Positions 41,836-53,558 are shown, counted from the stretch's first letter. The stretch is 64,000 bases of DNA from Paragorgia papillata (GCA_035771165.1 JAWNZC010000234.1:4125001-4189000), one strand, 5' to 3'. The notes: a model not told the origin generated them from the letters alone. Made by a program: numbers and translations.

Positions 41836-42335
41836 TACAGGGATGTTGGTGGCACAGTGGTTAGTGCACGTGCCTTTCACCTCTGCGAGCCGGGTTCGAT
41901 TCCTGCACGGTGCAGTTGTCTGATTAAAAAAATTCACCTTGGCCGCATGTGAGAAGAGTGCTTCCAGTTTGACTCTACCAAACACCACAGGTTTCCACAA
42001 TCGAAATATAGTAAGGTTAGATATACTGCCGAAACAGAGAACGTAGGAATCTAACGTTTCGAGCGAAGGCCCTTCGTCAGAGAGAAACGTGAAACTCTGT
42101 TTCGGCAGTATATCTAACCTTACTATATTACGATTGTTGTTTCGACACTGCCTACGCAGCACGCTACTTTTATTTCACCACAGGTTTCCTCCGGATACTC
42201 CGGTTTCCTCCTGTAGCAACACTGGACCAATGAGGGTGGGCCCTTACTGGACCTCTGAGGATAACAGTTTAGATATAACTGATAGAGTTATCCAGTATAA
42301 ATAAGGTTAGTTTAGTTTTAGTTTAGTTTGATTCG
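41836..42335 (+). mobile_element. tRNA-derived SINE with nested fold-back retroposon
   Basis: GTTGGTGGCACAGTGGTTAG (box A-like) and GCCGGGTTCGATTCCTGC (box B) lie about 45 bp apart, as in a tRNA. The body follows (CATGTGAGAAGAGTGCTTCC, TTTCCTCCGGATACTCCGG) and the tail is a TTTAG/TTTAGTTT repeat near 42305-42335. The fold-back retroposon B is inserted at 41997-42176 in ACCACAGGTTTCC. A degenerate partial copy is at 4.2 kb. Confidence 0.75.
41997..42176 (+). mobile_element. small fold-back retroposon, copy B, TSD ACCACAGGTTTCC
   Basis: Same termini as copy A (ACAATCGAAATATAGTAAGG ... CGCTACTTTTATTTC) with a shorter palindrome centre. The 13-bp duplication lies at 41984-41996 and 42177-42189. 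Confidence 0.85.
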
Positions 42336-42709
42336 AACTAACGTCGTCGGTAATGCGATGTAAATGCGACGTCGAGTTAAACGTCGAATTTCAGTCTAAT
42401 TTAATTGTTTTTACTTGGACGCGTTGAGCCTAAAAACGATTCCTTGAAAACATGGCACCGAATTGTCACAGAAGAGAAGAGAAACATTTAATTCGACGCG
42501 ACGATAATTCGTCGTGTAACTCGAAAAGCATTAACGTCGCATTATCCGTCTGACTCAGACGAATTTCATGGCCCAGACGAATTTAATTCGCGTCAGAAGT
42601 TAATCGAGTTACACGTCGCAGTTTCGTCGAATAAAATCCAAACAATTAAATTCGTCTGAATTAAATTCGTCTATTGTGCGACGTTTAGGGCAGGCCTAAC
42701 AACCTTTAA

Positions 42710-43387
42710 GGTGGCTCCATACAGTTTCTTGAAATATGGAAAATACAAGTTTGAGAGTCCAAAAAACGTGCATAAACAATTCGGAAAAAGAATAAAACTA
42801 ACTGTTATGGATAGTTAAACCGTCTGACAATCCAAAAACTGTTACCAAATAAATAACAACAGTTGTTGCTATGGCAACAATGACGTTTCAAAATGGCTGC
42901 CAATTACCTTTCAAACTAGTTTAATTCGAAAAAAACTTTGGTGACCCCCAATTTTTTTTTCATTAAAACTTTTCTTGACGTATGAGTAATCAATAGGCCG
43001 ATTCTAAAAAAATTCTGTAGATCCAAATTTAAAAAAAATTAACAAACATGATTTTTCCGGAAAAAATTTATTTGTTTTACAGATTTTCTTTAAAATCGGC
43101 CTATTGATTACTCATACTTCAAGAAACGTTTTAATGAAAAAAAAAGTGGGGGGCCACCAAAGTTTTTTTCGAATTAAATTAGTTTGAAGGATAATTGGCA
43201 GCCATTTTGAAACGTCATTGTTGCCATAGCAACAATTGTTGTTATTTATTTGGTAACATATTTTGATTGTCAGGATGTTTAACTATGGATAACAATTACT
43301 TTTATTCTTTTTCCGAATTGTTTATGCACGTTTTTTGGACTCTCAAACTTGTATTTTCCATTTTTCAAGAAACTGTATAGAGCCACC
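42710..43387. mobile_element. TTAA-type palindromic MITE, 678 bp
   Basis: Ends GGTGGCTCCATACAGTTTCT and AGAAACTGTATAGAGCCACC-like sequence inverted, flanked by TTAA (42706-42709; 43388-43391). The arms of about 320 bp match nearly throughout, for example GTTGCTATGGCAACAATGAC and its complement. A piggyBac or Kolobok origin is possible. It inserted into the dispersed repeat that is continuous at 22.09-22.12 kb. Confidence 0.85.
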
Positions 43388-43391
43388 TTAA

Positions 43392-44285
43392 GACCAAGTT
43401 TTTACACAAATTGGCCTAAGCTTGATTGCTGCCGGGCCAACAGAAAGTCAAGATGTCACATTTGCAATCCCTTTCAATCTCGCTTTAATTTTGAGCATCC
43501 GTACTTCTGTGCAGATTTCTAGTATCTCTTTTGTTTTTATATAATATAATACCGTTGTGAAACTTGGTGCAATGTTTCGACAATTTTTTTCTGTAAAATT
43601 GCTAAAACTATGGTGATATATCCCACATTTTTCGCACGTTACCTTTGTAAAAATGTATATACATTGACAATAAATATATACCAAAAATTTTATGGTTACA
43701 TTCTTATTAAGTTTCTTTCACGAAAAAGTGCAAGACCCAACGCAAAATACTCGCCACTAACCCCAAAACATTTTTCTCGGGATTCAAATAGCCCTTGTTG
43801 AGTATAATAGCACCAACATATCTTTTCTGTTATTGAACTCTTCTTTCATTTTTTATGCCCCATCAAACTTGCTAAATTTCGCATCTGTTTGTCCCATGGC
43901 GGAGCAGTGAGGGGAATGGGTATAGGACACGTATGACGTAATACCAGGAATTCGTCTTCAAAAATCTATAAAGTGTAGTACACTGCAACTATAATAAAAG
44001 AATTAAAATGAAAAATATCGCCAAACTGACCCATGGGTACGCTCTTTCCTATTTACTTTACAGTAAAAAAAATATAGAATTCCTGGTATTACGTCACAAA
44101 CCCTTCTCGACGCAGTCTCCCAACTGCTCCGTCGTGTCCGTCATTATCGCCACTTCAATCGATTCTTAAATCAAGAGGATTTTACCAATTTAGTTAATTT
44201 ATATTGTATTTTTCATCACTTGGATTGGCGATGTTTATTCGTGCAAAAAACGTTTTCGGGTTACTGGCACTTTAAATCTTTGTCT
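43392..44285. repeat. continuation of the 22.1-kb dispersed repeat, then unassigned
   Basis: 43392-43640 matches 22120-22330 (CAAGATGTC, CAATCCCTTTCAATCTCGCT, GTGCAGATTTCTAG). At 43930-44100 ACGTAATACCAGGAATTC recurs inverted as GAATTCCTGGTATTACGT, indicating another small inverted-repeat element. The rest is unassigned. Confidence 0.55.
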
Positions 44286-44289
44286 CGTC

Positions 44290-45078
44290 GATTGAAGCCA
44301 AATATGGCGGACAATTGGCAAGTGCGTGGGCCTAAACTACGTATAGTTCCAGTCCCCTACGCGTTATGATCAAGCCTGACCTGGTCAAAAGACTGCAGCG
44401 TGGGAAACTGAAACTATACGTACTTGAGGCCTATACATGTCCGCTATGTCTGGCTTCAATCTTTGCCTGGTCAATGACTAGCGGATATCACTCCAGTTAT
44501 ATATAGGGTTTACTCGGTTACACTTATTGTCCCGAATCAATGAAATTGGAATAATAAGTGAAACCATTTTACGTCATCAAATTCAAGATGGTGATGCCCA
44601 TGAAGCCTATTTGTTCAAACCACTCACCTATATATATATATATAGTGAGTTTTGGTTCACGAAATGTTAGAGAGTGCTCAATACCATATATAGATAGAGC
44701 AAAATACAAAGTATGAAGTATAGTTTCGCGTGATGATCCCGTTTAGGGTGAAACCTCTGGTAGCGAAGACTTTAAGGTAAAACTATACTTCATACTTTGT
44801 ATATATATATATATATATATATATAACTGGACTGCGGGTCCAGTCCAAAAAGTGACCGAACAAAGATGGCGGAAATATCTAATTTTCTCTCATAGTAGCG
44901 ACCGCCGACCTTCTCCTCAATACGTTTACTTGACTGTGGGCTCAGCCACGCCGACAGGCCGATCAATTCAGTCATGAGAAAAAGGTCAGCAGTACTACCA
45001 TGGGAGAAAAGACCCATAAACCGTCATCTTGGATTGGTCACATATTGCCAGTCATTGATTTAGGGCACCCGCAGTCCA
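44290..45078. repeat. three adjacent inverted-repeat elements
   Basis: First pair: ATTGAAGCCAAATATGGCGG (44293) with its complement ending at 44462. Second: ACAAAGTATGAAGTATAGTT (44708) with AACTATACTTCATACTTTGT (44781), followed by a (TA)n run. Third: ACTGGACTGCGGGT (44826) with ACCCGCAGTCCAGT (45067-45080), about 250 bp, with a (TA) context that could hide a TA duplication. No coding content. Confidence 0.7.
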
Positions 45079-45081
45079 GTT

Positions 45082-46500
45082 ATAAATAAGTCAGTGGTTC
45101 AAACATGCGAAGATCCTTTTTGAGACGTTCTTTTTATCCTGATAAAAAGATACCTAAAATTAAATATTGTTTTTTTTCTCGCCCTTTCTTTACGGGCCAC
45201 TTTCAATTCTAAAATTATTGTCAGCAATTGAGTTGTCCTCGCCGAGTGTTTCCCAACCATGTACGGCAAAATCCACGGTGAACTATACAGGACTGGCACT
45301 TGGAACAAGATTGGACGGTCTTTTGTATACCATTCGTGGGAAAATTATATATTACATTTCTGCATCACCTGTTTCGCATTCTCTCCAATTCATCACAAGA
45401 CTGTGTTTTCATTTTCTGTGCTCGTTTCATGAGGCTTTCGTCCCGCCAAAACCTACCTCTGGCGAGTAAATCGTCACCTTAAATAAAACACAAAGTATAA
45501 AGGCTCTGTTAGACTGACGTGTAGCTTTTTCATGTGCAACTTCGACTGACCTATATTTAACTAGGTGTTTTAACTAACGTGTCCTCATTACTTTTGTATC
45601 GCATGAAAAAGAAATGTAAAGACAATTTATACAACAACCTAAGAAAAACAACCAATCTGATTGGCTAAGAACTATGTGTTATTAAAGTACACATGCACAG
45701 CTGACGTAACGAAGTCGCAAAAAAATGTTGTTTTATAAAAATTTGATCAAATTACGCGTTTGAAGATGCAACTTGGGACAAAATAAAGTACATTTCAACT
45801 GTCTGAGGATTACACATAACCCTCAGTGATGAGACACGGCCATGAAGTCGTTGTCCGACGACACAGACATATTAAAATTATCGACATAAATACGGTCATT
45901 TAATACCTTCGTCTCCGGCGCACAACGCAATCTACTCCACAGCTTCAGAAATTTTCTGATACAATTTCCATTCCTCTTCATGGAAATACTGTTCAGCCAT
46001 ACAAATCCAGGAGATATCAGCCATTGTCAACAAGATTTCCAAACACAGAACATATAATTTCGCTCGTTAATAGTACGCGTGCTTCACGGTCTTCCCCAAC
46101 GATAAATGCTTTCCCGGCTGAATTTGCAGCATAAGAAGCGTCCAAATATACATGGGACAGCAAGATCCCGTCCAGAAGAACTAATCTGTTTGTTCAACGA
46201 TAAATATTTTGGCTAGAAATGCCCAACGAAGACACGATCACACGAAGTTTTGAATAAACTTTCAATTTGTCATGATCATGATTTGCATAAATTATACGTG
46301 ACGTAACCGGAAGCTGAAAATTAACCAATCAGGACAACCTTATTTCTTCTGTCGCCCAATCAGATTGCTTTATTTGTATAGATCACTTATGACGTAATTA
46401 TACCTGAATTGAAAATTTTACCTCCTTTTCAATAGCCCTGCCGGTTCAACGATTCAAAAATATCAAACATTTCTTATTAAAATAATAAAATTTGATGTAT
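45082..46500. other. unassigned DNA
   Basis: No gene or repeat recognised. The ORF at 45167-45469 has no known similarity. Stretches of moderate GC (45900-46200) do not translate into a familiar protein. Confidence 0.3.
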
Positions 46501-46503
46501 AAA

Positions 46504-46692
46504 ACAAATAGATGACATTTTTCCGTGCGTGTGTACTGTAATAGATCACAGAAGACGTCACAGCGTGTAAAGAACAACAGTCACGCCACTCGACTTCGTC
46601 TCGTGTCGTACTTTTTTGTTCTTTACACGGTGTGACGTCATCTGTGATCTATTACAGTACACACGCACGGAAAAATGTCATCTATTTGTTAA
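46504..46692. repeat. 189-bp hairpin element
   Basis: Arms of about 75 bp differ at two positions and contain ATAGATGACATTTTTCCGTG and TACTGTAATAGATCACAGA. The loop is about 38 bp. ATAA/TTAA-like words flank it, but no clear TSD is visible. Confidence 0.85.
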
Positions 46693-46763
46693 ATAACACA
46701 TGTCAGTGGCGGCGGGAAAGGTTTTATATTAGAGCGCCTAATTACTCGGGCTACCTGTGGTAG

Positions 46764-47482
46764 CCGTGGCTCAGTGGTCAGAGCATTGCACTAGAATCGC
46801 AAGGTCGTGGGTTCAATTCCTGCCGGAAGGCCTGTGTAGTTGCATTTTTCGCAACTGGTCCCGGTTTGGTCTTAAAGATGTATATATTCTACACTCGAAT
46901 TTTCCTTGACCCAAAATCCCTAGAACATGCTATGTAATCGATTGAAATGCCCAATATTACTTATAATATACCCAATTCTCGCCTGGCATTACCACCTTAT
47001 TATATATACAGAACTCGCGATCAAGCTCTCGGCAACGCCTTCCGGGGCTCAGTGGTCAGACCATTGCACTAGAATCGCAAGGTCGTGGGTTCAATTCCTG
47101 CCGGAAGGCCTGTGTAGTTGCATTTTTCGCAACTGGTCCCGGTTTGGTCTTAAAGATGTATATATTCTACACTCGAATTTTCCTTCACCCACAATCCCTA
47201 GAACATGCTATGTAATCGATTGAAATGCCCAATATTACTTATAATATACCCAATTCTCGCCTGGCATTACCACCTTATTATATATACAGAACTCGCGATC
47301 AAGCTCTTGGCAACGCCTTCCGTGGCTCAGTGGTCAGAGCATTGCACTAGAATCGCAAGGTCGTGGGTTCAATTCCTGCTGTAGGCCTGTGTAGTTGCAT
47401 TTTTCGTAACTGGTCCCGGTTTGGTCTTAAAGATGTATATATTCTACACTCGAATTTTCCTTCACCCAAAATCCCTAGAACA
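46764..47482 (+). mobile_element. tandem tRNA-SINE array, period 278 bp, TSD TACCTGTGGTAG
   Basis: 2.6 copies of a unit that begins CCGTGGCTCAGTGGTCAGAG (box A-like), has GTGGGTTCAATTCCTGCC (box B) about 40 bp later, then TTGCATTTTTCGCAACTGGT and GTATATATTCTACACTCG. A spacer with AATGCCCAATATTACTTATA and ATATACAGAACTCGCGATCA joins the copies. The whole array is flanked by a perfect 12-bp duplication (46752-46763; 47483-47494), so it entered as one unit. Copies differ by only a few bases. Single copies are at 13.8 and 60.5 kb. Confidence 0.85.
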
Positions 47483-47494
47483 TACCTGTGGTAG

Positions 47495-47700
47495 GCCGAG
47501 TCTAGGTTCGTTGTTTTTTTTCATTTTGGGGTGTCACGATATTGCATTTTTGCACATTTTACTTCCGCTACTATTCATGCTTCCGGTGAGTTGTTAGCCG
47601 TGTGACGAAGTGAGGCCGTGAGGCATGTTGTAAGTTCTTTGCTCCTTTCGCTTTTGGAGTTGGGCAAAAAGTTGAACAGCTTTGCCTTTTGATCAAGCTG
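47495..47700 (-). repeat. dispersed repeat related to 23.37-23.69 kb
   Basis: In reverse complement it matches ACTCCAGAAGCGAAAGG, CAACATGCCTCA, CTCACCGG(A)GCATGAATA, GTGCAAAAATGCAA and AACCTAGACTCGG(C)TTACCAC. Here it is not interrupted by the fold-back MITE found at 23438-23545, but the tandem SINE is inserted at its edge. Confidence 0.7.
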
Positions 47701-50580
47701 TTCTAGCACGTTGTTGGTAGAGTTTGAAAGTGACTGGCTGACTTTGTAGTTTAACAGTGATAAGATGTAGCTGACAAATGTCTTGTCTGCTGGTAGAAGC
47801 GTGATCTAAACCTCGGTAATAAACGTGGTACAGTATGCTCACAAATTTATTTCGTGTTATAAAAAATAATTGTTGAACATGTTTTATCGGATAGACAGAA
47901 CCGGTGGGAAAATTGTGTTCTGGGACGCTTGCGCAGTAAAACCGTGTTATAAAACAAGCTTGCCCGGGGGTCTGGACGGCAATATGGCGGCTTTTAATCT
48001 GTAAATAATCCGAAGATTTTCTGGGTAATTCTACTTCTTTTTAGATATTTTATTTAATAAACGAAATATGAATAAGAAACAATCCTAATGTTCTACCATA
48101 CGATAAAAAAGAGAAAAAACCCATAATAAATAGTTTTTGGTTTTAATACACATAAGTATTAAAGCTCAGGGAAGACGAGTTGGCAGTTGCTCGTGTTTTA
48201 TAAACTCAGTAATACAATTTATAACAAGTTTGTGTCGTCTGCTTTTTGGTGGTTTGTCATAGGTTCAGTAGAAAATGAAAAGAACAATTCACTAGCAAAA
48301 TAAGGGGGAGTTATTGTCACATATTCATATCACTGCCAATTTAAAATTACAAACAGAGTATATTACAAGTACAAACAATGAGTTACATTCCAACTTTTTT
48401 CTAACTTTATAAGCAATAAGACTATATACAAAAATTTAAACATTGGGTTCATGTAGCAGAATATATGTAAATTAAATATACTTGAATAGCTTTCAGGTAT
48501 CTTCAACAACGTTGTGGTCAACCTTTGCTTGAACACACTTATTTAATTCTAGCAATTTCAAAAATATGCATGTATATAAATATATACCAGCATATTAACA
48601 CAATTCACTCTTTTTACTTTTTTCTTTAGCCATTAATATAGCTTAAATAGTTTATCTAAAAAAAGAAAAAAGTACACTTAATGATTTGCATGATAACATA
48701 AATGCAATATTATTTTTGGTAAGCATTATCAGTTCAATCCAAATCCAAAATGGCGGCTTCAAGGTGACTCAAATTCAAAGCGTTGGAAATTCAAGTGTTA
48801 CGATTTTTTGAAGTCTAGAAAATGGTACATGTAAACAATTTAGGATCAAAAGTATACTTTGAAAGACAAAAAAAATGGCTGTCATAGGCGCTAAAATTTA
48901 ATTTTATTGGCTTTCGTCGGCTTTTTGTAGCTAGTCAATTTTGTGTACCGAATATGGGACAAACTTTTAATTTTCAGTTTCGCCTAGGCTTCGGTATTGC
49001 TCAGTTGATTCTTAAACAGACTGGTTTTAGTCATACTGCATCCTATAGAAAGAACACTGTAAGCAGTTGTTCAAGTTTCATTTAGACGAGTAACAAGACG
49101 ATATATGGTAAATTCAAAGCACATTTCCTAACTCGACTGTTATCGCCATTTTACTCTATATGTACAGGCGAAAGGGGGCACAAGATTCAGTTCGTTTTCG
49201 TATTTTTCCGGACGTTGTCATTTATTTCAGTAAATGGAGCAAAGAACTTTTGGATAGTTTAAGAGAATAAACTTTTGTGTGGCACAAAGGGCTAAATGTT
49301 TAACTTATGTGCTCGTTCAAAAGCAATGATTTTAAACTGTTTTAGGATAGTTAAGGCAACTAGGCGATAAATTTTACACCGTCAAAGTGGGCCTTCAATT
49401 TTAACAATTCACACTGTATTTTAAAGATAAACATATGATCTAGATATTTCAACTACCTTTTAGTAGTATTTTGCTGTTTCATACAGTTTGTCGATCACAA
49501 ACAAAATGCACATCAGAATCGAAAACCATGTTTGTTGCATATTCTCCTCGAATAATCCAAGGTTTCATACTCCGATCATAGGAATATTTAGCTCACATGA
49601 TAGTCATTGCACAACCAGTTTTAATTCGCCCAAGGTTTTCTCTTCTTCAGATCTTACAAATTATTTCAGCTAACAACACTTTTTCGAACTCTGATACGAA
49701 CTCTATTTCGAACGAAAATAAAGGAAACAGAAGTCAAATGCGCCGCGATTTTGCGTCAGTTAAGGACATTTTCCCACCTGTTGGGAAGACGTATATGCTT
49801 CCTCAGTTCCCAGGCCTCCTCTGGTACACTGGTAATTCGGCAGGCCCTAGGTCATTGAGTCATTGAATACATCACCTCGCCCTTGGGTGCGTGCATGGAC
49901 ATATATAAACGAAAAACAAAACGAGATACACTCAGTTATTGGGAATGATAAGTTTCTTTATTATGACGTCCGAAACGTTTGGTGTTTACTGTTCTTCCCG
50001 CTGGACAAAATAGCACAATTTCGTTTACCGACATGCTATTCGAAGGCTTAGTTTATTTAAAGGTAGGTTGTTTAAGAACATCTGGCGTCGCCGACGAATG
50101 AGTCACCGAGTCAAGCTATGTATAAAATCGTTCGATTTTGAATGTTAAATGATGAAATTCATCGCAGTTCCGACACGCTTTAGGAATCCTACTTTGTTGG
50201 CCTTTTCGGTGTTATCTGAGCGACAATCTTCACTCTATTAACACCCGTCAATGGTTTGACAGTTGAATAATATATTTGCGCACACTTCCTGTTTTGGACA
50301 ATAACCTTCGTCCAGTCAATCACACGCTTCAATCGTTTTCATCTGATCAGGACCTCCAATTTTCCAGTATACCGAGGAGGCCCGGGGGAAAAGGATGCAG
50401 TACGTGTAACTAAGAATACTGAAAATATTTTAACCAAGTCAAAACATATGGCATTTTTATTGATGTTTTCAGTTTTCGCAGTTTAATGTTGTTGTATATT
50501 TTAGTATACATATTACAAATTCTCAGTGTATTTCATATATAATCACATTTCGAGAATTAAATGATTGAAAGAATAAATAA
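47700..50580. other. unassigned AT-rich DNA
   Basis: Nearly 2.9 kb with no recognised element, no long ORF and little internal repetition. It could be unique intron or intergenic sequence. GC-poor with words such as CAAAATGGCGGC (48748) that resemble initiator-type host elements (YY1-like), but nothing firm. Confidence 0.35.
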
Positions 50581-50589
50581 CTTACGTAT

Positions 50590-52480
50590 TTGTTGTTATT
50601 TATAGCAAGACGAGCGTTAGATATATCGATTGGGCTTGTCTTGGCTGGCGTTACGTGTATTTTGGGTCGATTTTTTTGTTCGGTATGTGCATTGTCGTTT
50701 CAGCAAGATCTGCTCAAGTGTGGTTTCGGTTGTCCCTGTTGTAGGGATTGCTTAGGCAGCAGAATGGAGGTCCGTGTGCGAGTAAGTTTGGTTGTCGCGC
50801 TTAGTGGGGTGTGGTTTATCTGTGGTTGTTTAAAGGGACTATCTTATTTTGGGGGAGCGCCAATGTTTCATGTTTTTGGGGAGCGTGTTGGGATTGGGTC
50901 GCGTGTGTAGCGATGTCTGCGTAGTGTTTTTAGATCTGCCTTTGGGTGTGTTGATAGGTGGGAGGGTTTATGCTATCGTCAGGTGTTGACGGCCGCTGGA
51001 GCAGCGTAGAGTTCGGGTGTTGGATGCCATTTGGATGGCGTGTTAGTGGGGGACTAGGTGGCGTGGTGTAGTAGAGGCTAAGATGATACTGTTTGCCCGT
51101 GCGCCCAGGGGGCTAGTGAGGGTGATAGAGTGCAGGGAGTGGTGTGTGTAGGGGGTTCTAGGGGAGTTAGTAGGAGGTGCGGGTCAGGTGACGGTCGGAC
51201 CGCGTAGTTGATCTTGTTGTGTGTGCCGCCTTTGAGCGTGAGCGTTTTTTTTACTGATTTCGGGCGGTATGCAAGTATTAAGATCTGTTTTGATTGTGGG
51301 AGTGGAGGGGGGATGTAAGAGGGGGAAGCGAAATGTTATATGGAGAGAGGAGGGGCTGGGTGTTGGCGTAGTGTGGTGATGGTTGGAGGGGGTGTCTAGA
51401 CTTTGCGCTATTGAGGGTGTTAAGATGGAATTTATGACGATGGGTGGGAAGGTGTAGGAGTGGTTGAGTCTTATTTTGGGTCTTAGTCAGTCTGACCATA
51501 TTGATTTGTCTAGTTTGGTTGTTGTTTGCATTGGCTTTAGGGTTCTAGTGCGCGGTCGTTTCTGATTTCTATGGAGAGAATTTGATGTGGAGTTAGTTTG
51601 TGCCCTCGGCTTAGGCGGGTGTTATCTGGAGTTGGCAGTGGAGTAGCGGTTGTTGGTTGTCGTTCATAGTAGTCCTGCTGGTTGGTTGTGGAGACCAGTG
51701 GTGGTCGGTGGGGAGCGGTGTGGGGTTGGGGTCGTTGATTGGGGGTGCGGTGAGAGGTTTGATGTGGGTAGATGGTGGCGCGTTATGTTTGTCGGTTGGA
51801 ATTCCTAGTCTGTGGCGAGGCCAGTTGCGGGTGGCTGTGTGGGTAGGTGTGGGATCGCCAGTAGTGTTCCTAGTTGGTGTCATGGGTTGTTATAGTTGGG
51901 GGACTTTGTAAGTGGGCGTGATTGCCGTGCTACCTGTTCTGTGTCTATTATAAAGTAGTTTCTGGTGGTGTAGGTGCCTAGTAGTCTGTGTTAAGGTGCT
52001 ACGTTCTCTTGGGTCCGTTGTGTTGGCTGGCGATCGTATAATCTGATTTGGATCCGGTGAGAGGGTCTGGGGGTTTAGGTTGGGTGCGTGTGGGGGTGTT
52101 GGAGTGGCGGATCTGGACTGTGGCGTGGGACCGGTGGCGTTGTGAGTGAAGGTGGCTTGATGATGGAGTGCACTTTCGTGTCGTGTTGTGTGGCTCCCCT
52201 GAGAGTGGGGGGGGGAGGGGCGCGGCCGGGGCTGAGGCGGAGTGGCGTTGGCGGGCGTGTTGTGTAGAGGGTGGTTGGTCTTGCGACGTGGGGGGTGTTG
52301 CTGGGAGTGTCAGGGGTGGCCTGTCTGGTCAGTTTGCTCTCAGGTAGCGGTTGGCTTAGGTGGGAGGGGAGGGGATTTAGGTGCGTTAGGGTGGCCTCGG
52401 TGGTAGGAGTCACTGTGTGGGCTATTGTTTCATGTGTACGTGTGCGATTCGTTTTTTTTGTATAGTTCACCTATCTTGGG
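50590..52480 (+). other. G+T-rich block of unknown origin
   Basis: The + strand is dominated by G and T for about 1.9 kb (in some 60-base lines G exceeds half and C is below five) while flanks are AT-rich and balanced. ORFs on the + strand are rich in Val, Gly and Leu, and those on the minus strand in Pro, Thr and His, as this composition dictates; none shows a known domain. The region is followed by a less biased stretch and then a (CAATA)n tract at 52717-52770, an arrangement seen at 3' ends of some LINEs. I do not assign it. Confidence 0.6.
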
Positions 52481-52714
52481 AGGAGTCAGATTCGCTTTTA
52501 TTTTGCCTTAGTCTGCCAATGTAATTCTTTTAGTTTTGATTTTGGTATGTTAGTCGGCCCTTTACTTTGGGTGTGTTGTTCTTTTGCTCCTGTGCTTGCG
52601 AATGTTAAGTCGGCCAATGTATTCTCGTTCTATCTGTGTTTCTAATCTTGCTAATGTTTTTCCTTGATAGTTTTCACTAAAATCACTCTGAAGTGGTAAT
52701 AATACACATATGTA

Positions 52715-52771
52715 TTACAATACAATACAATACAATACAATACAATACAATACAATACAATACAATACAAC
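52715..52771 (+). repeat. (CAATA)n microsatellite
   Basis: About eleven perfect CAATA units after TAATACACATATGTATTA. It may be the tail of a retroelement whose body is the G+T-rich block, which is inference from position. Confidence 0.9.
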
Positions 52772-53008
52772 ACCATTATGTAATCTAAATAACTATATGC
52801 TTATTTCTACCTCACCTGAACAAAATATGAAACTCTATATTTGGGTGTAATTCTGTGAAGACGATAATGTCTAGAGTGAAAAAATAAACACAGATTTAAT
52901 TATATAACTATATCATTCCGGTTTGAGTATGTAGACCTCAGCTCTGAACCCCCTGGATTTTTTTGTACACCATGCTAAAAGAAACATAAGGCGAGTAGAG
53001 TTCCATTT

Positions 53009-53031
53009 GGGGGGGGGGGGGGGGGGGGGGG
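53009..53031 (+). repeat. run of 23 G
   Basis: An uninterrupted G homopolymer. Its exact length is doubtful for technical reasons. Confidence 0.8.
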
Positions 53032-53070
53032 TTAAAATGGAGATATACTGTACATGTATAAGAGTAAACT

Positions 53071-53558
53071 AGACTAGTGCTTCTCAACTAGTCTAAACCA
53101 TACAGTATGGTTTATTCATTTTTATTTCACTATCAGGCCAAGATTCAGCGGGAACACCGGATGCGCACTTGTGATCAAATATTGATAGGAAAATTTGGCA
53201 ATATCTTGCTCTTTGACAAAAATTCACGTTGGAACATCGTTTTCAAAAAGTAATACGAAAATGAATGGCCGAATCACGTCATGATGGCCAAAGGTGAAGA
53301 CAAACAGTTCGCTTTCCAAAGTCTGTCCATTGCCAGATTAGCAGCCTTGACACTCAAGGGTCGCTATTAATTTCCACTGTGCTTCCGCGTACATGCTATT
53401 TTGAGATTTTTCAACGCTCGATATGAAATTTCCCTCTCAATCTCAAAGCAAATTTCCTCATTCTTGAGCCCCCCAATTCCTACTCTTTAAATCCCCCAGG
53501 CCCAATACTGAGAAAATTGCCCACAATGAGTGTATACGGACCCCAGTTGAAAAGCATT
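53071..53558. mobile_element. possible degenerate hAT MITE
   Basis: TAGTGCTTCTCAACTAGTC on the left and, inverted, CCAATGCTTTTCAACTGGGG on the right resemble the CAGTG(G/C)TTCTCAAC ends of some hAT elements. ACTAGAC and ACTAGAG flank them and may be a decayed 8-bp duplication. Confidence 0.35.

Larger units (their letters stand above)
41728..42696. mobile_element. PIF/Harbinger-type MITE, TSD TAA (left copy TGA)
   Basis: Ends GGCCTGCGCTAAACGTCGCA and TGCGACGTTTAGGGCAGGCC are inverted and flanked by TGA (41725-41727) and TAA (42697-42699). The sister repeat at 22.08 kb reads ACCTAACAAC at the empty site, so the original target was TAA. Subterminal parts have many GACGAATTTAATTCG-type words. 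The interior carries an ATTATTT-rich tract and a SINE (41836-42330). Confidence 0.8.

Noticed and set aside
46764..47482. Three tRNA genes
   Set aside because: Box A and box B are present, but the copies sit in a 278-bp unit with a long common body, are flanked by a target duplication, and recur as diverged single copies; this is a SINE.
50590..51911. ORFs of 60-106 codons in the G+T-rich block
   Set aside because: Amino-acid content simply mirrors the base bias and no known domain is visible.
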